Origin: Sporothrix humicola
Taxonomy: Eukaryota > Ascomycota > Sordariomycetes > Ophiostomatales > Ophiostomataceae
Direction of reading: 5' to 3'
Length of the DNA: 64,000 bases
Assembly (NCBI GenBank): GCA_021396245.1
Contig: WNYE01000019.1
Span: 1 to 64,000, forward strand
Both the position numbers and the translations under genes were made by a program. Position 1 is the stretch's first letter, and the number at the start of each line of letters is the position of its first letter. Under the pieces are notes generated by a model. It was given only the letters and a program-made list of their open reading frames with translations, did no database searches and was not told the DNA's origin. Positions 1 to 8,755 of the stretch are shown here, in pieces.

Positions 1-965
1 TTAAATTAATTTTTCGTTAGTTTATTTAAAGTAATAAACTTTTAAAGTATAACTTTACGAAAAAATTAAAAAAGTTACCGTCGCCGAGGTAATATAACTC
101 TATTTAGACTTTATTTTTTTTTATTTTTATATTTTATCGTAACGATACGTTGTTTTTTTTTAACGGTAATAGTTTTATAAATATAACGTTTTTTAATTTT
201 AATTAAAGTTTATTTTTTAAAAAAGTATTATTTTTTTTTAACGGTATTAACTTTACAAGTATAACGTTTTTTAACTTCGATTAAAGTTTATTTTTCGAAA
301 AAATATCGTTTTTTTTTTAACGGTATTAATTTTACGAGTATAACGTTTTTTAACTTTAATTAAAGTTTATTTTTCGAAAAAACGTCGTTTTTTTTTAATA
401 ATATTAACTTTATAAGTATAATATTTTTCGGTTTCGATTAAAGTTTACTTTTCGAACGAAAAGTTAATTAAAAAATTATATTTAATACTTTAATAATTTC
501 GATAACAGTAACTTTTATTTTTGTTTTTATTTTAATTATTAAATAATCGAATATTAAAAGTAAAAATAAAAAATTCGTTATAACACCGGTAATACTCGAA
601 CGATAAACTTTAAAATAAAAAAAAAAACTAAACTACAAACCATACACTTTTTTATTTTATACTTTATTTACCGCACTTACTTTTTTCATTTATTTATAAT
701 ATATAACTATTTATTTATTTATTTATTTACTTAACGTATAACCTTAATAAGTTAATATACACTCGTATAAACTAAAAAGTTTACATATACAATTCTATAA
801 TAGTTTTTTCCTTATAAGGGTTTTGTTTAACTAGTCGTTAATAGTCAGGATTGATTGAGAAAGGCGAATATTAATAATAATAATGCGACTAGTTTAATGA
901 AAACTAAATCAAATAAAAATACTAATATATTTTGTTTTATTTATTTAATATATTATAAATTAAAA
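1..965. repeat. AT-rich RIP-type relic
   Basis: This stretch is extremely AT-rich and almost lacks CpA and TpG, while TpA is abundant and the few surviving cytosines lie mainly in ACG, TCG or ACT contexts, most strongly in the first 600 bases. In ascomycetes this is the signature of repeat-induced point mutation (CpA to TpA) of a duplicated sequence, usually a transposon. No open frame of note survives and no element family can be named. The relic runs off the left edge and ends shortly before the tRNA-Ala gene. An ordinary AT-rich isochore is the alternative, but the dinucleotide bias and internal tandem repeats favour RIP. Confidence 0.75.
150..465. repeat. about four tandem 78-79 bp units (RIP-degraded)
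   Basis: The marker AACGGTA (or its degraded form AATAATA) recurs at about 162, 240, 319 and 397, each followed by a similar run of ATAACGTTTTTTAA, a TTAAAGTTTA block and a T tract. The spacing is 78, 79 and 78 bases. The copies differ mainly by C/T or G/A changes, as expected if a tandem array was mutated by RIP. What the unmutated unit was is unknown; 78 bp would be 26 codons, but length drift in the T runs makes coding unprovable. Confidence 0.7.
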
Positions 966-1022
966 TAAAATATTAATCGAGATCGAAAAGTAAGTAAGCG
1001 ACAACGTTGTTTATGGCGGTGA

Positions 1023-1186
1023 TGTTGGGTTTGTCTGGACTGTTGTAAGTTGAATGTTGGGTGACATCACCCACTTTTTTTACGTGTTGCAGAATGGCTG
1101 GTGTTAGTCGGGTGTTAGTGCGCCCAGCGATCCACTCTAGACTATACATGCAGAGATAGAGTCGACAAACACCATTCCACATTTAC
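1023..1186. other. tRNA 5' flank with 16-bp hairpin and repeated TGTTGGG
   Basis: Between the RIP relic and the tRNA gene lies sequence of normal composition. TGTTGGG occurs at 1023-1029 and 1055-1061, and the second copy overlaps the near-perfect palindrome TGGGTGACATCACCCA (1058-1073, 7-bp arms). TGTTGG is how many Copia-type LTRs begin, and integration beside tRNA genes is common for LTR elements, so a solo-LTR fragment is possible. No matching second LTR or target duplication was seen, so this remains a guess. Confidence 0.3.
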
Positions 1187-1258
1187 GGGGCTGTAACTCA
1201 GTGGTAGAGTGCTCGCTTTGCATGCGAGAAGCCTAGGGTTCGATCCCCTACTGCTCCA
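1187..1258 (+). tRNA. tRNA-Ala (anticodon UGC)
   Basis: The 72-nt sequence folds as a cloverleaf. The acceptor stem GGGGCTG pairs with CTGCTCC, including the G3:U70 wobble that is the alanine identity element and one T-T mismatch. The anticodon stem is CTCGC/GCGAG with loop TTTGCAT (anticodon TGC), and the T arm is TAGGG-TTCGATC-CCCTA. The discriminator is A, CCA is not encoded and there is no intron. The A box (GTAACTCAGTGG) and B box (GGTTCGATCCC) for RNA polymerase III are intact. Confidence 0.96.
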
Positions 1259-1269
1259 ATTGGATTTTC

Positions 1270-1276
1270 TTTTTTT
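1270..1276 (+). terminator. Pol III terminator of tRNA-Ala(UGC)
   Basis: A run of seven T residues starts 11 bases after the tRNA 3' end, preceded by a weaker T4 at 1265-1268. Runs of this kind terminate RNA polymerase III. Confidence 0.75.
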
Positions 1277-2057
1277 GTCATTTCAGCATTTTCTTTTTGG
1301 TGATGTTTGTGTCTTTCAGTTGTGATTCTGCTTGACATTTTTATTTTATTTTCTCACTCGCAAAAGTCATTGTTCGTTTTAAGATGTTTATTTGGCTTTG
1401 TCTCCTTACTGGAGTTTTATCTTTTTGAGTGGCGTGTAATGCATCAGGCGTGCAAACAAAAGTCCTCCCCTTTCCTTTCTGTTTGCTATGCCTCTTCGTA
1501 TGGTTTTTCTCTTCGTCCCTTTTTCGTTTTGTTCCCACCGTTTCCAGGTAAAATACCAGCCCAAAAATACACCCAAAGAATATGTACACGCACCACAAGT
1601 TGGGTGCCGAGGAAAAGAAGAAAAGAAAAGACAACAAAAGACAAGCAGACCCTATCTATGTGAGATGTAAGAAAATCAATGACAAATAATGAGAAACCCA
1701 TCCTTTTTTGTTTGCCCAATGGATGAAAGCAAGAAGAGACGTATCGAGAAGATGCAATGATAAAAAAATAGATATAAAAAAAAAGAAAAACTCCAATTAT
1801 TCAAACATGATTTGAAAATGTTTTTTCTGGTGTTTTCTGCCTCCACGTGTTTTGGTTTTAAGTCTTCCAACTTTCATGCCCCGCAAGGCCGTATGATACA
1901 AGAGATTATCGAACCAATATGCTAGGAAGGTGGCAGCGGAAGAGATTCGAGGAAGGGGCGAGTAAGAGTGAGTAATGAAATGTGTTTGAAAGCAAGCTGG
2001 GTATGAGAAGAAAAAAAGAGAGGAGACAATCAAGCAACTACACCACACTTTGGGTGT
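1277..2057. other. intergenic, 3' side of tim44
   Basis: This stretch is T/C-rich on the plus strand in its first half and A/G-rich in the second half. Short open frames occur in several phases but none shows a recognisable domain, codon bias or splice-compatible partner. It probably contains the 3' UTR of tim44, which is transcribed from the right. Confidence 0.6.
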
Positions 2058-3710
2058 TTAGATGTAGTCGCGGCCGCTCTTCTGCATCTCAATCAAGCGC
2101 CAGCCGCGGGTCTCGGGGTTGCTGACGTCCTCAGGCACGCGCGTGATACCAATGGCGTAGGTCACCAGCTGTACCTTGTCCTCCATACCGGCGGCCAGCT
2201 CCTCCGTCTTGACCTGGCGGTAGACGTGGACCTCCTGGGTGCGGCAGGTGATGATGAAGACGGGGATCTCGCCGGGCTCGAGCATGCGGGCCTTGAGAAT
2301 GTCGACGTGGCGGATATCGAGGATGCGGCCGTCGGACTTGAGGCCGGCAGTCAGGTACTGCTTGGTCAGGGCCTCGTAGACAGAGTACTGGGCCTCAGAC
2401 AGCCACAGCTTGAGGGTCTCGACATCGCCCTTGACGTAGGCGTCGAGGACCTCGGGCAGGATGTACTCGCGGAGCTCTCTCAGGAAGGGCTCGAGCTGGA
2501 ATGAGGGGTCCATCTGGCGCAGCTTCTTGATGACCATGGCGGTCTCGTTCTCGGCGAAGAAGCCCGCGACGCGGTCGGTGATGCTGCGGGCGGTGGAAAT
2601 CAGAGGGTTCTCAGACTCGTTGTAGACGTCCTTCATGCTAAAGAAGCCCTGGACGACCTTGTTCGAGTCCTTGAAGCCGCGCCAGGCCTCCTTCCAGGCG
2701 GCGTCCTTGTGCAGCGTGACGTTGGTGCCGGCATCGGGGTTCTCAGTAAAGACCTCGGGGGCGCCGTTGGCACCCTGGGCAGCGCGCCACTTCTCGCGGC
2801 GCTGGCGACGCTCCTCCTTATCGGCCCAGCCACCGTAGCGCGAGCTGCTGCCGTCGTCAATGACGTCCTTGACGTTCTTGTAGGCCTCGGTCTCGCGGAT
2901 GGGCTTGGTGGCCTTGTCCAGGACCTCGCCGGTGGCGTTGGCACCGGCACGCACGCCCTTCATGACGGGCGTCTCCCAGGTCCAGGCAGCGCCCTTGCCA
3001 ATGGTGGTAGCGGTGGACTTGATGACGGTGGACGCCGTGGAAGAAACGGCGCCCGAGGTGGCCTCGTAGGCCTTGCGGGCACGCTGAACGGACTCGCTCT
3101 CGGTGAACTGGTGGGCGCCCTCGGCCAGAGCCTTGGTGGAGTCGTTCCACTCCTTGGACTGCTTGAACTCGGACTGCATGGTCTCCAGGAAGACCTGCCA
3201 CGGGGTCTTGTCGCCATGGGGCGGCGGCGGCGGCGGGGCCTCCTTGTCGTCCTTGGCCTTGCCGTCCTCGGACTCGCCCTCTTTGCCCTCCTTGTTCTCA
3301 CCTTCCTTGGCCTCGCCGTCCTTGGCCTCGCCGTCCTTGGCTTCCTTGCCGGCGGCAGCGCCCTCCTCCGTGGGCTCCTTCTGCTTCTGCTCCTCGGCCT
3401 TCTTGGCCGGTTCTTCTGCGGGCGGGTGTGGTGGTGTCGACTGCTGTTGTTGTGAGCGGAGGGCGGTTGCGTGGAAGGCACGCGACTGGAGGCGGATCGA
3501 GGTCGGGAGGAAAGGCGAGGTTAATGCGGCGGCGGAGGAGGAGGAAGAAGAGAAAGAAGGGGAGGAGGAGAGGCGGTTTGCGGCATCTTTGCTGCGCAGG
3601 ACGGTCGGCGACGTCAATAACCGGCGGGAGGCGGGTGTGCGGCCGTGTGTGAGGAGGGAGGAGGAGACCCGCGAGAGGGCATTGGGCTGAGCCCGTCGTG
3701 CGACGTTCAT
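2058..3710 (-). CDS. tim44: Tim44, mitochondrial import motor subunit
   Basis: This single-exon gene encodes 550 residues. Tim44 tethers mtHsp70 and the PAM import motor to the TIM23 channel on the matrix side of the inner membrane. The first ~85 residues are rich in Arg, Ser and Ala and lack acidic residues until Asp42, as in a matrix presequence. Residues 121-158 are a Lys/Glu/Gly/Asp repeat followed by six prolines. A helical segment beginning TPWQVFLETMQSEF opens the conserved core, and the C-terminal Tim44 domain (about 390-550) ends in GWRLIEMQKSGRDYI. The start at 3710 was chosen because the presequence begins there; 46 further in-frame codons upstream begin without a matching targeting signal. 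It is divergent from the mitochondrial uS11 gene, with a shared 781-bp intergenic region. Confidence 0.95.
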   Translation of the reverse strand: MNVARRAQPNALSRVSSSLLTHGRTPASRRLLTSPTVLRSKDAANRLSSSPSFSSSSSSAAALTSPFLPTSIRLQSRAFHATALRSQQQQSTPPHPPAEEPAKKAEEQKQKEPTEEGAAAGKEAKDGEAKDGEAKEGENKEGKEGESEDGKAKDDKEAPPPPPPHGDKTPWQVFLETMQSEFKQSKEWNDSTKALAEGAHQFTESESVQRARKAYEATSGAVSSTASTVIKSTATTIGKGAAWTWETPVMKGVRAGANATGEVLDKATKPIRETEAYKNVKDVIDDGSSSRYGGWADKEERRQRREKWRAAQGANGAPEVFTENPDAGTNVTLHKDAAWKEAWRGFKDSNKVVQGFFSMKDVYNESENPLISTARSITDRVAGFFAENETAMVIKKLRQMDPSFQLEPFLRELREYILPEVLDAYVKGDVETLKLWLSEAQYSVYEALTKQYLTAGLKSDGRILDIRHVDILKARMLEPGEIPVFIITCRTQEVHVYRQVKTEELAAGMEDKVQLVTYAIGITRVPEDVSNPETRGWRLIEMQKSGRDYI

Positions 3711-4491
3711 CTTGTGTGAGGGGTGAGAGGAAGAGAGAAGGAAAAGAGAGAAGAGGAAAAGAAAGAGAGAGGGCGGGAGTAAACAAGATGTGACGAGGCG
3801 GAAGGAAAGAGCCTCGTGCCTTCCCTGTCGATTGAGGAAAGAGCACACAAAGACTGGACGAATTCACAGCAAGCGAGGAAAGAACGTTGCGTGCGTGATC
3901 AGTACTCAGTAAAGATCAAACAAGATCAAAAGACCGAGAATGATCAGGAAGTGATCAAAGTGATCAATGTGTGGGGTGGTTTGGCTGTGGGCGGGAATGG
4001 GAAAAAGAAGCGAGGCAAAAACGGCTTTTACTGAATTTTCTCGGGTTAATTTTTTCTCGCCTTTGCGCGCGTGGTCAGCGGGCGCCGGGGCCTGGAGCAA
4101 GAGCGAACGAGAGAACAAGATCGAAGTATGACGATTTTTTGGGCGGCAGGGGAGGGCAGGGATTGGCTACAGCGGGCAGTCAGAGTGGCTTTTGGGGGAA
4201 ACAGCGACCGGTGGTCGGACAGCCGGGGCTAAAGTTTTTTTTTCTTTGTGTCTTTTTGACTTGGAAGGCAGGTGCCAGTGGTTTTTGGGGGAAGGAAGGA
4301 GCCTAGACCAGACGTGGCAGACGGGGACTGCGCTGGACGCTGATTGGCTGGAGGGTGGGCGAGCTTTTTCAATGGGCAATCGGGTCTGACCATCGAATTG
4401 GAACTCGAAAATAGTCAGTTAACGATCGAGGCTCAACGTCGACACAACTCACTCCGCCGACGACGACCGTTCGAAAGACACGACACTCGCC
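3711..4491. promoter_or_regulatory. bidirectional promoter between tim44 and mitochondrial uS11
   Basis: The region separates two divergent genes for mitochondrial proteins. It contains two identically oriented GATTGGCT sites (inverted CCAAT boxes, ATTGG at 4162-4166 and 4343-4347), which are candidate HAP-complex sites. It also has a 17-bp direct repeat AGTGGYTTTTGGGGGAA at 4184-4200 and 4277-4293 with a single C/T difference. The HAP complex is known to drive respiratory genes in fungi; binding here is inferred from the motif only. No gene is seen inside. Confidence 0.55.
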
Positions 4492-5331
4492 ATGGAGAAG
4501 GTGTCTGCCAGCACATTGCGGGCGGCGCGCACGCTGCTGCCGTCAATTGCCTCGTCGGCATCGCGGCCAGCATCCCGACTTTTCACACCCTCCATCTCCT
4601 CTCCCATCTCCTCCTCAACCTCCTCCTTCACAGCCCTGCGGCAACAATGCACAGCTGCCCGGCCGATACGGCTGTTCTCGAGCACATCAGCAGCCCGCTA
4701 TGCCGACCAGCCACCTGCCAACAGCAACAGCGGTGCCCCGGCCCCGTCAAAGCCAAGCAGTGCCAGCCTGATGGAGGGTCTTGCTGACCTTTTGCCGTCG
4801 TCGACACCTGGCTCGGGTCCGGGAACCTCTTCGCCCCTGGGCTCGTCCCTGTCACAAACATTTTCTGCCCTGCCCACAAGAGCCCGCCGCTCGTCGCCGG
4901 GGTCCCTGTCTGGCCTGGACGATTTTGCTGCGATGAAGAAGTCTGCCGACGAATATCTGGGCGAGTTCCACTTGGCCATCTACTCACACAAGCACAACAC
5001 GCAGATCACTCTGTGCAAGCCCAACGGCGACGTTGTTGTGTCCAAGTCGTGCGGGCACATTGGCTTCAAGAAGTCGCAGCGCAAGAGCTACGACGCGGCC
5101 TACCAGATTTGCGCGTTTACGCTCGACTGGCTCTACCGCCGCAACTGGCACAAGAAGATCCAGAAGATGCGGGTGTCGCTGCGCGGCTTCGGCCAAGGAC
5201 GCGACGCAGTTCAAAAAGTGCTGCTGGGCCCCGAGGGCAAGCTGCTGCGCGACAAGATCACAAGCGTCTGCGACTCAACGAAACTCAAGATTGGCGGCTG
5301 TCGGTCGCCACGGCCGCGTCGTCTTGGTTAG
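4492..5331 (+). CDS. mrps18: mitochondrial small-subunit ribosomal protein uS11m
   Basis: The 279-residue protein is a mitochondrial 37S ribosomal protein of the S11 family (yeast Mrps18). The start has a good context (CGCCATGG) and opens an Arg/Ser/Ala-rich presequence without acidic residues after Glu2. A variable Ser/Pro-rich segment follows, and the S11 domain occupies about residues 160-279. Family marks are visible: HNTQITLCKPNGDVV, a SCGHIGFKKSQRKS segment, and the C-terminal IGGCRSPRPRRLG, equivalent to the bacterial NGCRPPKRRRV tail that contacts rRNA. There are no introns. The gene lies between tim44 and bcs1, both also mitochondrial. Confidence 0.93.
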   Translation: MEKVSASTLRAARTLLPSIASSASRPASRLFTPSISSPISSSTSSFTALRQQCTAARPIRLFSSTSAARYADQPPANSNSGAPAPSKPSSASLMEGLADLLPSSTPGSGPGTSSPLGSSLSQTFSALPTRARRSSPGSLSGLDDFAAMKKSADEYLGEFHLAIYSHKHNTQITLCKPNGDVVVSKSCGHIGFKKSQRKSYDAAYQICAFTLDWLYRRNWHKKIQKMRVSLRGFGQGRDAVQKVLLGPEGKLLRDKITSVCDSTKLKIGGCRSPRPRRLG

Positions 5332-5689
5332 ACGGTGTATGGGATTGGGGGACTTTGGGAGACGGAACTACGAAGCATCGGGATGTGTGCTTGTACATGT
5401 AACTATAGGAATAGGAAAACTAAAATCAATCTTCTTTTTGGCTCTTTAACATGCTGTCTCTTTTGTTGGTTTCGTAGTGAGGTGAAAGCTATTTTATATT
5501 GTCTAGATACATATGCGTGTACCGGGGCATTGGCTTTTTCGTCCTAACCAAGTGCGCCTAACAGCCGCTAATTTACAGCGCGCAGCACCGCTAATCTACA
5601 GCAGCTCTTAGCGCATGTGACATCCCACCTCTCTCTTCCCACTTTCAACGTCAACATATCCAGGCAATGGATACTTCGCCATCGTGACC
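5332..5689. promoter_or_regulatory. uS11m terminator region / bcs1 promoter and leader
   Basis: This 358-bp gap contains an imperfect 15-bp direct repeat, CCGCTAATYTACAGC, at 5565-5579 and 5588-5602, about 90-125 bp before the bcs1 start. A short upstream reading frame lies at 5667-5687 (separate entry). No other gene is seen. Confidence 0.45.
5667..5687 (+). other. six-codon uORF ahead of bcs1
   Basis: ATG at 5667 opens the frame MDTSPS and stops with TGA at 5685-5687, two bases before the bcs1 ATG at 5690. Its start context (G at -3, G at +4) is good. If the transcript begins upstream of it, ribosomes would have to leak past it or reinitiate, so it could restrain Bcs1 synthesis. Confidence 0.5.
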
Positions 5690-7204
5690 ATGGCCACGCC
5701 AGACACAATACCACCACCCTCTCCGGTCGCCGAGGCTTCCACAGTATCTCCTACGCCAGAGGCCCCGTCCTCCATCTTCAACCTCAATGCGCTGTTCGAC
5801 AATCCCGTTTTCGCCGGCGGCATCGGCCTTGCCGGACTCGGAGCTGCTGCTGCTGCAGGTCGACGAGGCCTGATTGCCGGCGCCCAGCTGCTGCGGCGGC
5901 GCCTGCTGGTGAACGTTGAGATTAGCCGGCGAGACCCATCCTACCCCTGGGTGCTAGCATGGTTGTCGGAGCCGCGTGCTCCAGGCGGCTTCCTGGCACG
6001 GCGTATCACGCGGATCCACAATCTGTCGGTCGCCACGGCCACCAAAAGCATGAACCCGGGCAACCAAAACCACGGAGGGGATGCCGGTGGTGGCGATGGG
6101 CCCGTACAAGCTTCCTTCTTTTTGCAGCCCGGCTACGGCCGGCATATTATCCAGCACCGCCCCGGTGTCTTTATTGCCGTCAGTCGTGAAAAGCAGAGCA
6201 CGGCGAATATGGCGACGGGCGAGCCGCACGAGACTGTGACGCTCACAACCTTGTACGCGCACCGCCACGTCTTTGAAGAAATATTTTCGCAGGCGCACGC
6301 GCTCGCCGCCCAAGCTGCCGAGGGCAAGACGCCCGTCTACAGTGTCCAGGGCATGGGCTGGGGCACATTGGGCGAACCAAGGACAAAACGGCCGCTGGCG
6401 TCCGTCGTGCTCGACCGCGACGTCAAGGAGCACATTGTGGCCGACGTGCGCGACTTTATGCAGCGGCAGCACTGGTACGTCGACCGGGGCATTCCGTACC
6501 GGCGCGGATATCTGCTTTATGGCCCGCCAGGCAGTGGAAAGACGTCGTTTATCCAGGCTTTGGCTGGCGAGCTCGATTTCGGCCTGGCCGTTGTCAATCT
6601 GAGCGAGATTGGCATGACGGACGACAAGCTGACGATGCTGCTGATGAAGCTGCCGCGGCGCAGCATTCTGTTGCTGGAAGACGCCGACGCTGCGTTTGTC
6701 AACCGTCGGGCGGTGCGCGATGCCGACGGCTACAGTGGACCAACGGTAACATTCTCTGGCTTGCTGAATGCGCTGGACGGCGTGGCTGCGGGCGAAGAGC
6801 GCATTGCCTTCTTGACGACGAACCACATTGACCGACTCGATCCAGCACTGATCCGCCCTGGCCGTGTCGATATGATGATGCGAATCGGCGAGGCGACGGC
6901 GTATCAAGCAGCACAGATGTGGGATCGCTTCTACGGCGACATTGACAAGGACGGCTCTGGGCGCGAGCGGTTCCTGCAGCGGTTGAGGGACTTGCGGTTG
7001 GTCGAAGTAGAGGGCGAGACGGCTGCACAAAAGACTGATGAAAGCTTGCCAAGACGGCACACGAGCACGGCGGCCATTCAGGGCCTATTCTTGTTCAACA
7101 AGAACGACATGGAGGGCGCCATCAAAATGGCCGAGGGCCTGATTCCTCGGCAGTTCGAGCCGGAGCCGCTCGACCCCGAGGGCGCGATCAAGACGCCGGC
7201 GTAA
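5690..7204 (+). CDS. bcs1: Bcs1, AAA ATPase for Rieske protein translocation
   Basis: The 504-residue protein is the inner-membrane AAA ATPase that moves the folded Rieske iron-sulfur protein from the matrix into complex III. A Gly/Ala-rich hydrophobic segment after FDNPVFAGG (residues about 30-60) is the single membrane span plus import signal. The BCS1-specific domain follows (HNLSVAT, REKQSTANMATGEPHETVTLTTL). The AAA domain has Walker A GPPGSGKTS at 278-286 and Walker B ILLLEDADAA at 326-335, followed by TTNHIDRLDPALIRPGRVD. The segment QHWYVDRGIPYRRGYLLYGPPG is diagnostic for Bcs1 rather than other AAA proteins. The yeast protein has 456 residues; the extra length lies in the N-terminal half and the C-terminal tail. 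ATG at 5690 (ACCATGG) is the first AUG in frame. Confidence 0.94.
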   Translation: MATPDTIPPPSPVAEASTVSPTPEAPSSIFNLNALFDNPVFAGGIGLAGLGAAAAAGRRGLIAGAQLLRRRLLVNVEISRRDPSYPWVLAWLSEPRAPGGFLARRITRIHNLSVATATKSMNPGNQNHGGDAGGGDGPVQASFFLQPGYGRHIIQHRPGVFIAVSREKQSTANMATGEPHETVTLTTLYAHRHVFEEIFSQAHALAAQAAEGKTPVYSVQGMGWGTLGEPRTKRPLASVVLDRDVKEHIVADVRDFMQRQHWYVDRGIPYRRGYLLYGPPGSGKTSFIQALAGELDFGLAVVNLSEIGMTDDKLTMLLMKLPRRSILLLEDADAAFVNRRAVRDADGYSGPTVTFSGLLNALDGVAAGEERIAFLTTNHIDRLDPALIRPGRVDMMMRIGEATAYQAAQMWDRFYGDIDKDGSGRERFLQRLRDLRLVEVEGETAAQKTDESLPRRHTSTAAIQGLFLFNKNDMEGAIKMAEGLIPRQFEPEPLDPEGAIKTPA

Positions 7205-7819
7205 ATCTGTACATTATCCATTTTCCTTTCTTTTCTCTGTTTACTTCCTCTTCACATGTAGCAACATCTTGGGCGATAGACAAAAATAGGATACCCTCAC
7301 ACATTTCATACTATACAGTACCAAGTACGTTCCCCTCAATAAGACTCACCGGTCTAGACCAAGGTAAAGTGCCTCTTCAAAGTGCATGCACACCTCCATC
7401 CCGGGATTCTCGGTTTCGCACGCCTAAAATAAGCTCAAAGGATGCAATCTGCGATGGGGAACCCGCAAGGAGCAAAGTGCAGGGTGCAATATAAACGGCG
7501 TGTTGTGTGTACAATATGTGAAATTGAAATTGCCGGCTATGGCTCCAGAACACGGCCACGACTCGTGCTGCACGCGAAAATAGGCAAATGAGAGGCTCAA
7601 TCAAATCAACATCCAGCAGTTATAAATCGAGGGGTTGCCGTGGTCTGGAGGGAATGGCTTTTGATTTGTTTGTCAGAACGTCATAATATCGTGGACAAAA
7701 CATCACGAACTACCAAACCAACCAAAATCGAAAACAGCGCCATCAAGCGCCATATCAACACCACAAAATAAAAAGTAAAGCATTGACATCAAGAATAAAC
7801 GACAACCATTGCCGTCGAA
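7205..7819. other. intergenic between bcs1 and the ABM-like gene
   Basis: This 615-bp region is of mixed composition with no open frame that resembles a gene. It should hold the bcs1 3' UTR and the promoter of the downstream gene. The 100 bases before 7820 are A-rich, typical of a fungal leader. Confidence 0.5.
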
Positions 7820-8598
7820 ATGCTGGGCGCCATGATTTTGGTGGCGCTTCTGCCCACGCTGAACATCACATATCGTGATAGGGTGAGTCCACTTCCCCTC
7901 TGAAATACCTTGATTTATCCTCACACTCGTGACAGCTCCTCGAAACAATGACCAATGTCTCGCACAATGCCTACAAAAACGAGCCCGGCGTGCACCAGTT
8001 TGCCCTCCTGACGCCACGCTACAATGAGACTGATACGACATCACTCTACTCGATCGAGCGCTACACCGATGATGCCGCCTTCCAGAGCCACCTGAACACG
8101 CCCATTGTCCAGGACATGTTTACGTGGATCAACGCCAGCGACATTTACCAGGCGCCGCCAACGGTGTACACACTGGGGCCGTTGGCCGCGAACGCCGAGA
8201 TGAAAATACAGCAGAACATCTACGAGTTTGTGCACCCGGAAGTGGCTTCGGCCGAAGACCCGTTTGTGGTTGTCCGACGGGTAGACTATGCTGGCGGCGC
8301 GGAAGCAGCAAACGCCTCTCTTCCTTACTGGAAATCCGTCGTGTCGAGAGCACAGGGCATTTCAGAAGGGGCTGAAGACAGGGCAAATGAAAAGGATAGG
8401 CCGCCAACAGGCACTCTGGCATACAGTGTCTATAGCAGTTCTGACCAGGCCGGGCGCATCTTTGTTGTGGCTGTTTATACCGACGAGGCTGCGTTTCGCC
8501 AAAATACGGCAGCCGAGGGCACGGAAGAGGGCATCGAAGTATCACAGCCATTGTTTTTGAAGCTGAGGGGCGGCTTTCTCTACAAGCCTCCGTCGTGA
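7820..8598 (+). CDS. ABM-type dimeric alpha/beta-barrel protein, two exons
   Basis: Exon 1 is 7820-7882 (21 codons, starting MLGAMILVALLPTLN) and exon 2 is 7936-8598. The 53-nt intron 7883-7935 starts GTGAGT and ends GACAG, in phase 0, and the join gives a 241-residue protein. The segment SLYSIERYTDDAAFQSHL followed by a conserved hydrophobic stretch resembles antibiotic-biosynthesis-monooxygenase (ABM) or dimeric alpha/beta-barrel domains. The second half (FVVVRRVDYAGG, then AYSVYSSSDQAGRIFVV and YTDEAAFRQN) looks like a repeat of the same fold. Proteins of this type are small cofactor-free oxygenases or stress proteins of unknown substrate. The substrate here is unknown, and the gene does not sit in a biosynthetic cluster. 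Starting at the internal ATG 7948 would lose the first strand. Confidence 0.7.
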
Positions 8599-8755
8599 TC
8601 GTGTTTATATGTCAAGACTCGATAGTTTCAGAAAGCGAGAATTTCAACAAGTCCAGGTGTCGATGCTATGTGTATATCTATAGGCCAGAACTCTTTGTCT
8701 GCTGTTACTCTTTCTCCTCTTAGTGCGTTGTTCCTTCTCCTCGGTTGGTCACTCA

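Noticed and set aside
3711..3848. in-frame N-terminal extension of Tim44
   Set aside because: The hydrophobic extension would bury the matrix presequence that begins at the ATG at 3710.
5954..7060. 368-codon open frame antisense to bcs1
   Set aside because: It lies wholly opposite a confident AAA ATPase gene. GC-rich codon bias makes long antisense frames common, and its translation has no domain.
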